From Macrotis lagotis (taxonomy: Eukaryota > Chordata > Mammalia > Peramelemorphia > Peramelidae): DNA of 64,000 bases. Location: contig NC_133658.1 in the NCBI RefSeq assembly GCF_037893015.1, positions 424,190,200-424,254,199 of the forward strand, written 5' to 3'. Of the stretch, positions 36,886 through 50,894 are shown piece after piece; within the stretch, counting starts at the first letter, position 1, and each line of letters starts with the position of its first letter. The notes below the pieces were generated by a model. The model made no database searches. It saw only the letters and a list, made by a program, of their open reading frames with translations, and had not been told where the DNA came from. Position numbers and translations under genes: made by a program.

Positions 36886-37827
36886 TTTAATTCAGCTGAG
36901 GCATAATATATTTTGCTCCAACCTTTTATCTTTACCCTGTGTTTATGTCTCTGCTTCAAATGTGTTTATTGTAAACAACATATTATAGTATTCTGGGTTT
37001 TAATTCATTCTACTATCTACTTACATATTTACAGTTAAGATGACTAATATAGTATTTCCCTCCAAGCTATCTTTCTCCATTTATATTTTTTCTTTCCTTT
37101 TCTCTTATTCCTCCTCACCAAAATTTTACTACCTTTTCCCTTTGACTTTTCTTTTAGGAATTTAACTTTCAGTTTATTTTCACTTATACCTTCCCTTTTA
37201 TCAATCCCTTCTTCCCTTTTCCAGTCCTCCCCCACCCCCTTCCCTGTAAATTACGTATATTTTTAAACCCAAGTGGGACTGTATCTTATTCCCTCTCTGG
37301 GCTTAATCTATTGAATAGCTTTTACTCAGCATTCATACTCTCCCTTCTTTCTCTCTAAAATTATAAATCTTTGTGCCTCTTCCCTTGCTATTATTTATCA
37401 CTCTAGTACTATTAATCCAGGTATCATTATTCATAGTTTGATTATTTGATTGCTTGATAAGCTCATATTGTTATCAGGGTATCATTACAGATGTTTGCTT
37501 GATTTCTTGATAAGACTCAAATTACATCAAATTATAATTATAATCATTTCTTACCTTACCCCCCTTTTCAAGTATCTTTCAAATACACACAATCCTCCTC
37601 ATGAGCCAAAGTATCATGGAAAGTCATATCATTTCTTGAACTATTTGGCCTCTCTGCCCCCCCCCCCCCAGGCCTATTTTCTCTCCCACTTTATCCCCCA
37701 CTCTCACCCAGGGTACTTAACCCTGTGTTAAGTGAATCATGGGTTGTCAGGCACTGATCTAATTAACTGCAAGAATTTTAAAAATCTCTAAGTCCTGGGA
37801 GGCTCTGGAGGTCTCACCTGAGAACTT

Positions 37828-37972
37828 TTCTTGAATTTTTTTTTTGCAAGGCAGTAGGGTTAAGTGACTTGCCCAAGGTCACACAACTAGGCAATTATTA
37901 AGTGTCTGAGGCTGGATTTGAACTCCTGACTCCAGAGCTGGCACTCTACATACTCCATCACCTAGCTGCCCC
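37828..37972 (-). mobile_element. Young tRNA-headed SINE in L1
   Basis: Flanked by tcacctgagaactt at 37814-37827 and 37973-37986. A few bases of the core (the 'aggtactcc' word) are missing. Confidence 0.94.
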
Positions 37973-39920
37973 TCACCTGAGAACTTTACAAATGATTACT
38001 AAGTTACAGAGATACTGACTCAGAACCTCATAGTTTTATGATCAATAGAATCAAAGTGGGTGAGAGGATAATGAGACACTTAAGTTTAAAGTTAACACCC
38101 CCTGCTTTTCTTCAGGGCTTTTTGTCTCAAATACAATGATGTCATCATGGACCTCTTCAATGGAGAGATAAGACTCAAATAAATCCATATCTTTTTAGTC
38201 CATTCTCTTCAATTATATTCAACCTTTTAATTATCCTAAGAGAAGTAAAGTTCTAAAGAATTAGAAGTGTTATATCTTCCCTTTTAGGGTTGTATACAAT
38301 TTGATGGTCTTGACCAATATTTGTTTTGTTTTGTTTTGTTTTTCCTTCCCATTTTCATTTACCTTTTTTATGCAACTCTTGAGTCATGTATTTGGTGATT
38401 GAATTCTCTGTTTTGTTGTGGTCTTTATGTCAGGAAATTCTGGAAGTCCTCTATTTCATTGAACATCCATATTTTTCCCCTGACAGTAAATGCTGAATTT
38501 CACAGGGTAGTCCTTTGCTCTCCATTATATGATATTCCAGGTCTTCCTATCCTTTAATGTTGAGGCTGATAGGTTCTGTGTGAGTCTAATTGTGTTTCCT
38601 TTGTATTTGAATTGTTTTCTTTTTGATGATTGCAATATTCTTTCATTTATTTGAGAGTTCTGGAATTTGGCTATTACAGCCCTTGGAGTTTTTATCCTGG
38701 AGTCTCTTTCTGGGGGGTTCTGTGGATTCTTTCAATGGCTATATTGTTATCTTGTTCTAGTAGATTTAGACAGTTTTCCTTTATAATTTCCTGCATGATG
38801 TTTTCCAGGTTCTTCTTTTTTTTTCAGGTTCTTATTTTTGATCTTGGCTTTCTGGTAATCTGATGATTCATAGATTGTCTCTCCTGGATCTATTTTCCAG
38901 GTCATTTGTTTTCCCTAACTAGTACTTTACATTTTCTTCAATTTTTACAGTCTTTTAATTTTGTTGAATGGAATCTCGTAGTCTTGCATATTCATTGGTT
39001 TCTATTTGTTCAGTTCTAATTTTTAGGGTTTTAGTTTCTTCAGTTTGCTTTTATGTTTCCTCTTCCAGTTGGTTATTTTTACTTTTAACACAGTTGATTT
39101 CTTTGGTCAATTTTTCATAATTTTCCTTCATGACTCTCATTTCTTTTTTTCCCATTTTTCTTCTCCCTCTCTTCTTTGTTTTTTTAAATTCTTTTTTTTA
39201 AGCTCTTCAGTGAGCTTTTGTATTTCAGTCCAATTTATAGACTACTTTATACTTCCCCTGTGAGTGATTTTTCACTGCTTCCTTCATCAGACATGGCATT
39301 GTTATCATCTTTATCTGTAAAGTAGTTTTCTATAGGGAGTGCTTTTTTAGCTTTTTTGCCCATCTTTGTTGTTTTAGCTCTGCTCTTGGGATATAGGGAG
39401 TATAAATTCAAGCTTTTTTTTTATTTGCTGGAACTGGGGTCTGATTCCTGGCTTGCCATTGACCTGGATGTTACCTATGCAATCCAGGCCTTGTCTTTTC
39501 AGAGGCTTTTTTCCCTCCTTTATGTCCAGGTTCTGACTTAGAAATGGTTTGTTCCCAACCTAGTCCTGTCTCTTATCCCAGTTCCAGGGTTCAGACTTTA
39601 TTTGGGGTTGGGATCCTCCCTGCTAGCTTGTTATCTAGCTGCTGGGTCCTCTGCTGTTAAGTTGGGGGGACCTGGATTGCATTGGTGGCTAAAAGCCTCT
39701 TGCTGGCTTTCCCTCTCTCCTGTCTCCTAGACTTTACTTTCCAAAGAGATAGACCTTCACTGAAGATCCTCCATGATGTCTACAAATGAAAACTTCTTTG
39801 AATCTCTTTTTTTTTGTGGGATCTGTAATTTGAATGTCAGAGTAGAGGCTTCATTTATCTTTGGTAGGGAAAAGCTCCTGGAGCATGTTAGGTTCACACC
39901 ACTATCTTGGCTCAGCTCTG

Positions 39921-40300
39921 GAAGTCCACAAATATTATCTCATTTGCTCTTTTTTTTTTTTTTTTTAGGTTTTTGCAAGGCAAATGGGATTAAGTGGCTT
40001 GCCCAAGGTCACACAGCTAAGTAATTATTAAGTGTCTGAGGACTGATTTGAACTCAGGTACTCCTGACTCCAGGGCCAGTGCTCTATCCACTGCACTGCA
40101 CCACCTAGCTACCCCTCATTTGATCTTCATGATAACCCTGAGAAGTAGGTACTATTATCATACCCATTTTACAGATGAGGAAACTGAGGCAGAGGTTAAG
40201 TGATTTGTCCAGGATCACACCTAAGAAGTTTTTGTATCTGGATTTGGATTCAAATCTTTCTAATTCCACTGTAACTACTGGGCCCTTTAACTTCCTTAGC
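39921..40300 (-). repeat. MIR-like SINE split by young SINE
   Basis: 'atattatctcatttg' on the left and 'gatcttcatgataaccctga', 'ttacagatgaggaaactgag' on the right join across 39947-40114. Confidence 0.75.
39947..40114 (-). mobile_element. Young tRNA-headed SINE inside a MIR-like copy
   Basis: Flanked by ctcatttg (39939-39946 and 40115-40122). The host sequence 'aatattatctcatttg...atcttcatgataacc' is a MIR-type SINE that the insertion split. 'ctgcactgca' near the head is a small local duplication. Confidence 0.94.
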
Positions 40301-40605
40301 ATCAGGAATTACTGACTGGTCACCTTAGAAAAATCCTTCACTTTTCTGATCTGCAGCTCCCATATCTATCAAACAGAGGTAATGCTGAGATTCCAATAGA
40401 ATGAAGGGTATAAAATGCTATCGAGATGTCACCTATGATTTCCAGAAAGGTGACAGTAAGAAATATGGCCAGATCCTCACATAACAATAATAGCAAAACC
40501 AACAACAGCACAATTACCCAACAAAGAGAAAGAATAACTAAAATACTAAAGATGGAAATCATCTTGAGCCAGGTGAAGTGGCATACAACTGTAAACCTTG
40601 TTATC

Positions 40606-40866
40606 AGAAGAGAGAATGAAGGAAGACAGGAAGGGAGGAAGGAAGGGAGAAAAGAAGGGAGAGAAGAGGGAAAGAAGGGAAAGAGGAAGCAAAGAAGAAA
40701 GGGAAGAGGGAAGGAAGGGAAGAAGGGAGAAAGGAAAGAAATATGAAAGTAGGAAAGGAAGAGGGAAGGGAGGGACACAAGAGAGAAGAAATGGAGGAAG
40801 AAGGGAGAGAGAAAGAAAAGAAGAGAGGGAGAAGGGAGTCAGGGAAGGAAGAAATGGGAAAAAAAG
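40606..40866. repeat. Purine tract, about 260 bp
   Basis: gaagg, gggagg and aaagaa units with few pyrimidines. Downstream of a MIR-like region. Confidence 0.93.
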
Positions 40867-40929
40867 CTTAAGGTGGGTCAAACTAATAAAACAAAAATGA
40901 TAATTTTTCCTTATTTAGTAATTTTCTCA

Positions 40930-41130
40930 AGGAATATAAGATCATAGTTTGAGAGTTGGAAAGACCTCAGGAATGATACCATCCAGTCTCATTTCAAAGA
41001 TGAGAATACTGAGGTCCACAGAGGGTAAATAATTTGCCAGTTACTAAAAATATAAAAAACAAAGAAAAACTGGGATTAAAGTCAGGCAACATGATATTAA
41101 ACTTAATGCTCTTTCTTCTACTCCATACCA
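40930..41130 (-). repeat. MIR-like SINE
   Basis: 'agttggaaagacctcagga', 'atttcaaagatgagaatact' and 'gaggtccacagagggtaaa'. Confidence 0.6.
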
Positions 41131-41278
41131 AATAATATATTATTTTGTTAGCTGTATAGTGTCCTGTATAATTTTAAAACAGAATATACATTAAACATTA
41201 ATTATTTTGATAGTGAAGAATGCTATAAACCTATTTGACTTCAGGATTACAACATAAGTAAAATAAATGATCACTTTA

Positions 41279-41437
41279 ATTTTTTTTATTTTTTTATTTT
41301 TGCAAGGCAAATGGGGTTAAGTGGCTTGCCCAAGGCCACACAGCTAGGTAATTATTAAGTGTCTGAGATAGAATTTGAACCCGGGTACTCCTGACTCCAG
41401 GACCAGGGTTTTATCCACTGCGCCACCTAGCCACCCC
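41279..41437 (-). mobile_element. Young tRNA-headed SINE
   Basis: Complete copy with a 14-bp duplication aaatgatcacttta (41265-41278 and 41438-41451). Confidence 0.96.
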
Positions 41438-41800
41438 AAATGATCACTTTAGATAAATGTTGTATATAATCAAATTCTGATTTCACAGTCACTATGAATA
41501 CTTGACTTTTATTGAGTTAAACAGATCTAACAATATAAGTAGCATTATTGAAAAGCATTCACCATGCACTTATACTGAAAGACATTTTCATAGTTGCTAG
41601 AAATGTCTATACATACATACATATACATCATATAAACATTTATTCACACATGCATATACACATATACCAGTGATTTATTTCATCAAAACAACTGGGCTTT
41701 GTCATCTACCCAAATGTCTACCCTCTTTTTAATGTTTTGTCCCCTATTCAGATGAAAAGTCCTTGAGGGTAAGCGGTTTTCTTTGAATTTATTTACCTGG

Positions 41801-42066
41801 GAGCAGCTAGATGGTGTCATAGAGCATAGTGCTTAGCCTTGAATCAGGAAGACACCTCCTCCTCCTGAGTTCAAATCTAGCCTCAAATACTTACTAGTAG
41901 TGTGATACTGGGAAAATCATCTAACCCTCTTTGCCTCAGTTTCCTCATCTATAAAACAAACTGCAGAAGGAAATAGGAAAAACCACTCCAGCATCTCTGC
42001 CAAGAAAACCCCAAATGGGGTCAAGAAGAATCAGACACTACTTAGACAACCGGATAACAACAAAAA
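41801..42066 (+). mobile_element. Bov-B-tailed tRNA SINE
   Basis: Head gagcagctagatggtgtcat, 'cctcagtttcctcatctata', 'gccaagaaaaccccaaatg', tail 'gaatcagacactacttag' then (AAC)n. Full length. Confidence 0.92.
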
Positions 42067-42339
42067 TGCATATTTCCCGTACTTAGCATAATTGTTGGCA
42101 GACAGTAAATACTCAGTGGGGTTTTTTTAATTCATTTCATCTATTTAGGGAATTTCTAGAAATTCCTTGTGCTAAAGCAACTCAGTTATTCTTCAATTTC
42201 TAATTGTATTGTGTTGTCTAGGAGCACTGAGAGGTTGAGTTATTTGCCCTTGCTACACTATCAGTGTCAAATATGTCAGTTAAAGGACTTGAACCCAGGC
42301 TTCCTATTAGGAAACTGTCTCTCACCTATGTAGACTTAA

Positions 42340-43830
42340 TGCAACATCATTCAAAATATAGTGGAATACTTCCTACTATTGGATAAGACAACAAAATTTA
42401 ATTAGCAGAACCAAAGGTCAAGAATATATTGGGGGGGGGGGCTAGGTGGTGCAGTGGATAAAGCACCAGCCCTGGAGTCAGGAGTACCCGGGTTCAAATT
42501 CTATCTCAGACACTTAATATTTACCTAGCTGTGTGGCCTTGGGCAAACCACTTAACCCCATCTGCCTTGAAAAAACCTTAAAAAAAAAGAATGTATGGGA
42601 AATAGTGAAAAGCAAAAAGTAACTGATGATGATTTCATTATCAGATCTCAAATTATACATGAATGAGGTAAAAAACCAAAATTATCTAGTGCTGGATAAA
42701 GAATAGAAAAATAGATCAAAGGAACAGATTGTCAATCTAGAATACAATATGCAGTGGACTAGTACTTTATAAACCAAAGATCTCTGAAACATTGGGAAAG
42801 TATTTTGTTATTTAACAAAAACTGTTGAAAAAATTGTATGGCTATTTCCTGAAGATGGGAATTGATTCTATTCTATACTATACTACACAATATATTTCAA
42901 ATCAATTAATGATTTAAATATTTTGTAAAAATAAAAATTACACATAATGTAATACTATCTTTCACATCAATGGAAAGAGGAAACATTCTTAACCATTCAC
43001 AAGATAAAAGAAATTATGAGTAAAACAATTGATGAATAAGTTCATACAAAAATAATTTGTTCAGCAAAAAATACATCTAGAATAAAAAGTGAAGAAGTAG
43101 ACTAGTAAAAATATCTTTGCAGTAAAAGTTATGATAAAAGTATGCTATTCAAAATTTATGAGAATTAACATAAATTTATAAAAATAATAATTATCAAAGG
43201 ATATAAATAGATAGTTCCTATAAAAAGAAAGAAGTTATTAATGACTATACATAAAGTATTTAAATTCTCTTTAAGTCAGAGAAGTACACATTAAAAGAAC
43301 TCCGAAACTCCATCTATCCTTTTTTACCCAACATTGTACCCATCAAATTGGCAAAGAGAGTAAAAGAAGATAAAATTCAAAACTATGGAAAAATATTGCT
43401 CATGAAAGTCTGAATTTATTCCACATTTTTGGAAAGCAACATGGAATTATACAGTAAGGGTTGATCCCACACTCCTAAACAGGACAAAGACTGGAAAAAA
43501 GAGACTGACCTGTTAAAAAAAAATTCCCAGCAGCAGTATTTGTAATGACAAAACTGCAAACTCTGCCTCCAATGATGGGGGAATGGCTATAATAATTATA
43601 GCATGTGGATTTAATGGATGATTATGATTCCTAAGAAATGACAAATATGACTTATTCAAAGAAATATGAGAAAACATATGAAGTGATCAAGACCGAAGAA
43701 AACAGAGACAAAAGGTCAATATATACACTGACTGACCACATGTAACTAAACAAAGGAAGTAATAGCAACCAAATCATTTAAGCACACAGGCAAGTACAAA
43801 AGGAATTATAGAAATCAAAAAAAGTTGATT
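42340..43830 (+). mobile_element. L1 ORF2 3' half (+)
   Basis: 'aggtcaagaatat...agaaaaatagatcaaagg', 'ctagtactttataaaccaaa' and 'aacaaaaactgttgaaaaa' match the L1 'DQWNR', 'FDKPK' and 'KNCWENW' region. 43325-43400 parallels the KYHLTP(I/T) segment. The 3' UTR runs to about 43830. No open frame is left. A SINE splits it at 42432-42588. Confidence 0.78.
42432..42588 (+). mobile_element. Young tRNA-headed SINE in L1
   Basis: The head follows a run of G; the tail is ccttgaaaaaaccttaaa. Near-identical flanks aagaatatat and aagaatgtat mark the target site inside an L1 (+) fragment. Confidence 0.92.
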
Positions 43831-44514
43831 TTGTTACTCATTAAATTTAATCTATACATCTTTTTGTTTGTTAAACAAATTGTAAATAAGAGACAATGTT
43901 GTTACATATACCATCATTAAAAAACTTTTTTGGTTTTGTTTTTCTTTTCTTTTTTTTTCCTGTTTATGTAGTTGAACTCTCGTGCTTTGATGTTGGGAGT
44001 TAAACTAAAATTCATTTTGAGGAGAAAAAAGAAATAAAAATTATCATTAGCTATCAATCTGTACCAGAATGAAGAGACTGAACACAAATGACCTTTTTCC
44101 TGAAATTTTGTGATCCTCTTGTTCACAGGTTCATCTTTGCCCTACACCCAAAGAGGATCTGACTACCTCCTCCTTGATTTATCTTAATATATCCCTAGAG
44201 AGTTTTCTTGACTCAAATGACCGTCATTAGTACCTTCAGTGCCATCATTCCAGTTGATATTAATTCTCTTCTGGATTCAAAGGACAGTTAAGAGATAGCA
44301 AGGGGAATCTCCACAGTAGATTTTGATAAAGTAGGATCCCTTTAAATGAAAGAGGAACATGATCCATCAACTTTTTCTATACTTAGATTCTAATTTATAT
44401 TTCAACTATTTGTGGATATTTCTTATTTTCCTGATCTTTTTTCCATTGTGAGACCTGAAATAGCAGGATACTTCACGGAAGGATCCCTAGTTCTTTGTGT
44501 GAGTGCAGTCTTTT

Positions 44515-45190
44515 TTTTTTTTAATAACATTTTTAACATTTTATTTGTTTTCCAATTTTATACAATTGTAATATATATCTATCATTTTTTTGCAAGGTTC
44601 TGAATTCTTCAATTTTTACCCCCCTTCCCCCCCCACAGAAGACTGACGGTCTCTACATTGTTTCCTGCCATACATTGATGTAAATTGAATATGTTATAAA
44701 AGTAAACAAAAACCCCCTACCTCCCAAGAAGATGAGAAACCCCAAGAATAGAGAGGGAAAAAAATTGTACTTCAGTCTGTGTTCAAGTTTCAATGGCTCT
44801 GTCTCTGGGGTGAGTTGCTTTCTTTATCCTAAGTCCACCAGAGAAGTTGCTTCAATATTTTTCCCACAGTTCCTGTTACTAGCTGAACCTCCACTCTATT
44901 TCTCCCTACTCTCATTTATTCTATTCTCTCTCTCTCCCCTTTCATCCTGGCCCTGTCCAAAAGTGTGTTGAATCTGAGTACCCTCTCCCCCATCTTCTCT
45001 CTCTTCTATCACTTATCCTCACCTTCCCTCCCCCCATTCACCCTTATCCCATCCCTTTCTTCTTATTTTTCTCTAGGGTAAGATAGATTTCCTCACCCTA
45101 TTAAAGTGTGTATGTTATTTCCTCTCTGAGCCATTTCTGATGAGAATGAAGGCTCAATCATTCCCCCTTGCCTTCCCCCTTTCCAGTGAG
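44515..45190 (-). mobile_element. L1-derived 3' region (-)
   Basis: A T-run, then 'ccccacagaagactgacgg' and 'ctacattgtttcctgccat' repeat the 3' UTR words of the nested L1 at 36540-36610. The C/T-rich rest ('tcccccatcttctctctc', 'gggtaagatagatttcctc') is marsupial L1-like by recall. Confidence 0.68.
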
Positions 45191-46957
<1,767 letters not shown>

Positions 46958-47244
46958 TGAGCCCCAGGGAGAGGGGTGCTGGCACGTCGGGGTCTCTGGA
47001 AGAAGCCCCCAGACATGCTCTAGTTCTGTTCTCTCCTTTTACAGTAGGGGAAACTGAGGCCCAGAGAGGGATCCCGAAGGTATAACCCACGATTTAGGAA
47101 ACATAAAATGTACAATTTTAGTCGAAAGGGACTTAGAATCCAGAGATTGTGCGTGCAAATTCAAAAATAAAACATTTCATTTCCGCAAATATTTTAGTAG
47201 GTGCCTACCTACTAAGTGCAGAGCAAATTCAGTGTGTGCTCTTT

Positions 47245-47430
47245 CCAGTGGGTCACAGCTGCCTCACTGTGTGACCCTGGGCAAGTTCCTTACCCCCCCC
47301 ATAAAAAAGTTTTTTTTTTTAATTTCCTCATCTACGGTCTAAGAAGATTGGACAAGATGGTCTATAAAGTTTTTTTCTTGTTTTCACAATTTCACTTTCT
47401 TTGATTCTAAGAGGATTCTTCCCAGTTCCA
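47245..47430 (+). repeat. MIR-like SINE (HHIPL1 intron)
   Basis: 'cactgtgtgaccctgggcaa', 'atttcctcatctacggtct' and 'ggacaagatggtctataaag', broken by a T-run. Confidence 0.7.
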
Positions 47431-47494
47431 ACAGTTCTGAATTAATTGATTCTAAGAGAGAGGATTGGGTTCTCCTTTGGTACTCATTTGAGGA

Positions 47495-48625
47495 ACCGAA
47501 AGGTTCAATTAAGTTCAATCAATGTTTCTTTTTTTCAAGCACCTACTATATGCAGGGAGACTGTGCTAGGTATTAGGGAAGCAAAGTCACAGCTGAAACA
47601 GTCCCTACCTTCATGGAGCATCCCATTCTAACAGGGGTTACAACATGTACACAGAGGATAAAAGAAAGAAAACTGAGGAAAGATATCAATGCCTCCATCT
47701 GAGAAAGCTTCAGGGAGGAAGTGGCATCTTCCTACAGTTGAAGAGACCGTAGTTTTGACAAATAAATACAAGTAGGAAGGGCGTTCCAGGAATGGGGGTG
47801 GGGTGGAGGGTGGCTTATGTGAAAGGAGGTTGGTGACTGAATTTAGACAGAACAATTAGTAGTTCATTTTGGCTAGAAAATAGAATGCATGAAAGGGAGT
47901 AGTAGGAATGAGACCAGAAAAGTGGGAGAGAGAGATGTGGAGAGTCTTATAGGCCAGGCCAAGAGTTTATATTTTATCCCATAGATATTGGACAGCCACT
48001 GAATTTTTCCTGGGGGGAGAGGAAGGAATAATATCCAGCTCATATAGATATTTAATATATGCTTATTCACTAATATAATTCATTAGGAATATTATTTTGC
48101 CAACTGTATAAAGGATGGATTGGAGATTATTAGTGATAATGGACTGAACTGGGATGGTGATTGTGTAAGTGAAGAAAAGGGGAAGGATCTGAGAGATATT
48201 ATGGAAGTAGAATTGAAAAGCTGTTCCCAAGTGGATATGGGGATTGAGAGGGAAATGAGCATTAGTAACAATAAGGATGGTGCTCCTTCCAAGGAAATAG
48301 GAAAATTTGGGTTTGGGAGGGGGGAAGATAAGATTTTATTTTGAATACATTGCCTTTGAGAAACCCATGGGACATCCAGGAGTAAATAGCCAACACTACA
48401 TAATTAGCATTCAAGAGAGATAGAGCTGGATTTTTCATCTTTAGCATGGAGGTTATACTTGAAACTTTGAGAATTGAAACTGTCTTCACAAGAGACAGAA
48501 GAGAGGAAATGAGAAGAGGAAAAGAGAGGTAGAGGAGAGGAGGGGAGGGGAGAGAAGAGATGAACCTTGGAGAACTTCCATAGAGAGGCATCAGGAAGTG
48601 GATGAATTGGAAACCTACTCCAACC
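47495..48625 (-). mobile_element. L2/CR1-clade LINE relic (HHIPL1 intron)
   Basis: On the minus strand, 48515-48300 reads a decayed CR1/L2 reverse transcriptase stretch with IYSWMSHGFLKGNVFKIKSYL, equivalent to the family's 'ISTWM...HLKLN..KTE.' block (text is one residue over a short motif, split here as IYSWMSHGF and LKGNVFKIK). The 3' part 48020-47495 ends with L2-like 'agcacagtctccctgc' text. Very old; no intact frame. Confidence 0.65.
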
Positions 48626-48724
48626 TTTCAATTATATTGCCTTCCCTCTGCTAGTTATTTCTTGTTTTTTTTTAATCCTGTAATATAGTTTCCTTTGAAT
48701 AGTTTTACTTGCATGTTGTCTTCC

Positions 48725-48835
48725 CTATTAAAGTGTAAGCTCCATGAGACCAAAGACTGTCTTTCGATTTTTGAATCTCCACTGCTTACTGCAGTACTTA
48801 ATATATGGTAGGCCCTTAATGTTTATTGGTTAATT
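48725..48835 (+). mobile_element. L2 3' end (HHIPL1 intron)
   Basis: 'taaagtgtaagctccatgag' through 'tggtaggcccttaatgttta' is a well-kept L2 terminus. Confidence 0.78.
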
Positions 48836-49410
48836 GGTGACCCAACAAAGAAGCCTGAGATGTTAGGGTCAAGAGCGGAGAGTCAAAACAAAGGGAAGGA
48901 AAGGAAGGAGAGACTATCCAGAGGAAGGGTTTAATCTACTATGTTTAGGATGATGATTGATTAAAGGCTATGTGAATAATTGGTTAAGAGACCATTGGAA
49001 CCTTGTTGGGTTTTGAAATCCAAAGATATATTGTAAGAGATTGAGTAGTATTGACAAAGTGGATAGAGGTGGTCAACAGAGATTTTCCCTAGAAATTTAG
49101 TGTGACAGGGTCCTAGGTGTAATAACTTGAATGGATGGCAGAGTTAACTGCAGCTTTGTATTATTTCTTAAATTTTATTCTGAATTTAAGAAATAAAAAA
49201 TGCATTTCCAAGCATAGTAGAATAGAAAAAACATGAAACAATTGAAACTTTTTAAAGATTGAGTTAGATCTAAGCATGTTTATGGGCAATGGGGAAGGTG
49301 CTAAGAGATGTAGAGTGATTAAAGATGAGGGAGGAAATGGTGGATCAAGTTACTGGAAGAAGTGGGAGAGAATGAGATGGAGGGAGAAGTTAGACTAGAA
49401 AAAAGGTTCA

Positions 49411-49557
49411 ATAGGCAGCTGGGTGGTGCAGTGGCTAGAGCGCTAGCCCTGGAGTCAGGAGGACCTGAGTTCAAATCCAGCCTCAGACACGTAATAATTG
49501 CCTACTGTGTGACCTTGGGCAAGTCACTTAATCCCATTGTCTTGCCAAAAAAAAAAT
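49411..49557 (+). mobile_element. Young tRNA-headed SINE (HHIPL1 intron)
   Basis: Complete copy flanked by actagaaaaaaggttca and actagaaaaaaggctca (49394-49410 and 49558-49574, one mismatch). Its core has 'gtgtgaccttgggcaagtca', a slightly older subtype. Confidence 0.93.
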
Positions 49558-49919
49558 ACTAGAAAAAAGGCTCAGGTAGTGGAATAAAAGAAGAGACCCT
49601 AGTTGAAGATTAGGGAGGCTGTGAGCTTGGGAATCCAATAGAAAAGTGAAGTCATAATTGATAGCTTTTAATTCCTCTTTAAAGAAGACATCTGTTGAGA
49701 GAGGGGTAAGTGGGAAGAAATTGGATCCTTTAGAATTTTGGAATAGCTACAGAGATCCTTGAATAAAGGCAAGTAGGTGTTTATAAATGTTGTTTAATTG
49801 AAAGAGTAGAAATGTTTGGGGGTTTTTTTTCCCCTCAAGGAGCAATAAAAGTACAGTGGAGATTTTTTTTAAGTCTAAAGTGCAGAAATTCCTTCCATTG
49901 ATATAGATTGACTACTCCT

Positions 49920-50070
49920 TGATAATTTATAGTCTTAGAGGATTGCCACAAGGGGCACTGAGATACTAAATAGCTTTTCCGTGGCCATACAGCTAGTATG
50001 TTAGAGGGAGGACTTGAATCCAAGTTTTCCCCAAACCAAAACTTTGTCTCCATACACTGAGCCAGACTGC
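49920..50070 (-). repeat. MIR-like SINE (HHIPL1 intron)
   Basis: 'gtggccatacagctagtatg', 'gaggacttgaatccaag' and 'catacactgagccagactgc'. Confidence 0.62.
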
Positions 50071-50669
50071 CTCTTTGAGATTAATTAATTTAAATTTGTA
50101 AAGATACCAATTGGCATGGTACTTCCTCCAGTGCTCTTCAGCATGGAACTAACAGAAAAGAATATGGATGGTGGAGGGTGTGGTTCAAGGTTGGGGATTG
50201 GCAGAAAACATAACAGTAAGACAGTGGGGTTAGGGGTGGTAGACACCGGATGTAGTTCCTAGTCGAGACTATAGAGGAAAGTGAAGTAGGAGAAAGGGGA
50301 CAATATGGATAAACAGGGAGGGATGGAGAGACTGGTGGTCACAGTGAAGATGACTAGGTTTAGGAGGAGTCAGAGGGAGAAACAAAAGAAGAGATTTTGA
50401 TTACACAGAAGAATTTCAAAATTCAAAATAATGGAGCTTGTGGGTTGGGGTGGTGGAGTAGGGCAGGGCAGGGTGTCAGGAAGGAGTAATTAGGAAACCA
50501 ACATAGACGAAAGGCTGTGCTTCCAAAGTCTTCAGCATCTCCTGAAATATGATTCATAGGTCAACCTGGGTTGGAGCTGGACCCCAAGGACTGTCTTGGA
50601 ACCAGGGGAGGAAGGCAGAGCTTCCCATAAGCCAGATGTTCTTCCTAGTGGTTTTTACAGCCTGTTTGA

Positions 50670-50850
50670 ATTTTAGAATTTATAAACCTAGAGTTGGAAG
50701 GGTCCTTTAAGATATTTTTAGTGAAACTCCTCCATTTTGTAGATGGAAAAATCAACTCCAAGGGAGATAAAATAATGTATATTATTTACTTATTATAGGT
50801 ACCTAGTGGCAGACCTGAGTCTAAAGCTAGAGTCTAGACTCCTCTTTCAG
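50670..50850 (-). repeat. MIR-like SINE (HHIPL1 intron)
   Basis: 'cctagagttggaagggtcct', 'cctccattttgtagatgg' and 'agacctgagtctaaagc'. Confidence 0.62.
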
Positions 50851-50894
50851 TGCTATTTTTAAGAAGTCCTTTTGCCTCTTTAAAAACCCACGGT

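Larger units (their letters stand above)
33050..39920 (-). mobile_element. Nearly full-length L1 with nested insertions
   Basis: Read on the minus strand from 39920. The 5' UTR opens 'cagagctgagccaagatagtgg'-like (39919-39890), typical of marsupial L1. An ORF1-like region at about 39300-38270 gives coiled-coil text then LENRSRRDNL and ENIMQEIIKEN with IERIHRTP, the L1 ORF1 signature. The ORF2 endonuclease starts near 37020, continues at 36440-35920 with GVMILISDN, LNIYAPSS, LIMGDLNLPLS and a YTFF...HVLGH block. Reverse transcriptase fingers follow at 35433-35185 ([30 protein letters not shown]). The ORF2 C-terminus is at 34010-33850 ([16 protein letters not shown] and [10 protein letters not shown]). 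The 3' UTR ends near 33055. Many frames are closed, so it is inactive. Three SINEs (34088-34272, 35025-35170, 37828-37972) and one truncated L1 (about 36457-36885) interrupt it. The stretch 37060-38260 is C-rich L1-like text that I cannot place exactly. Confidence 0.88.
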
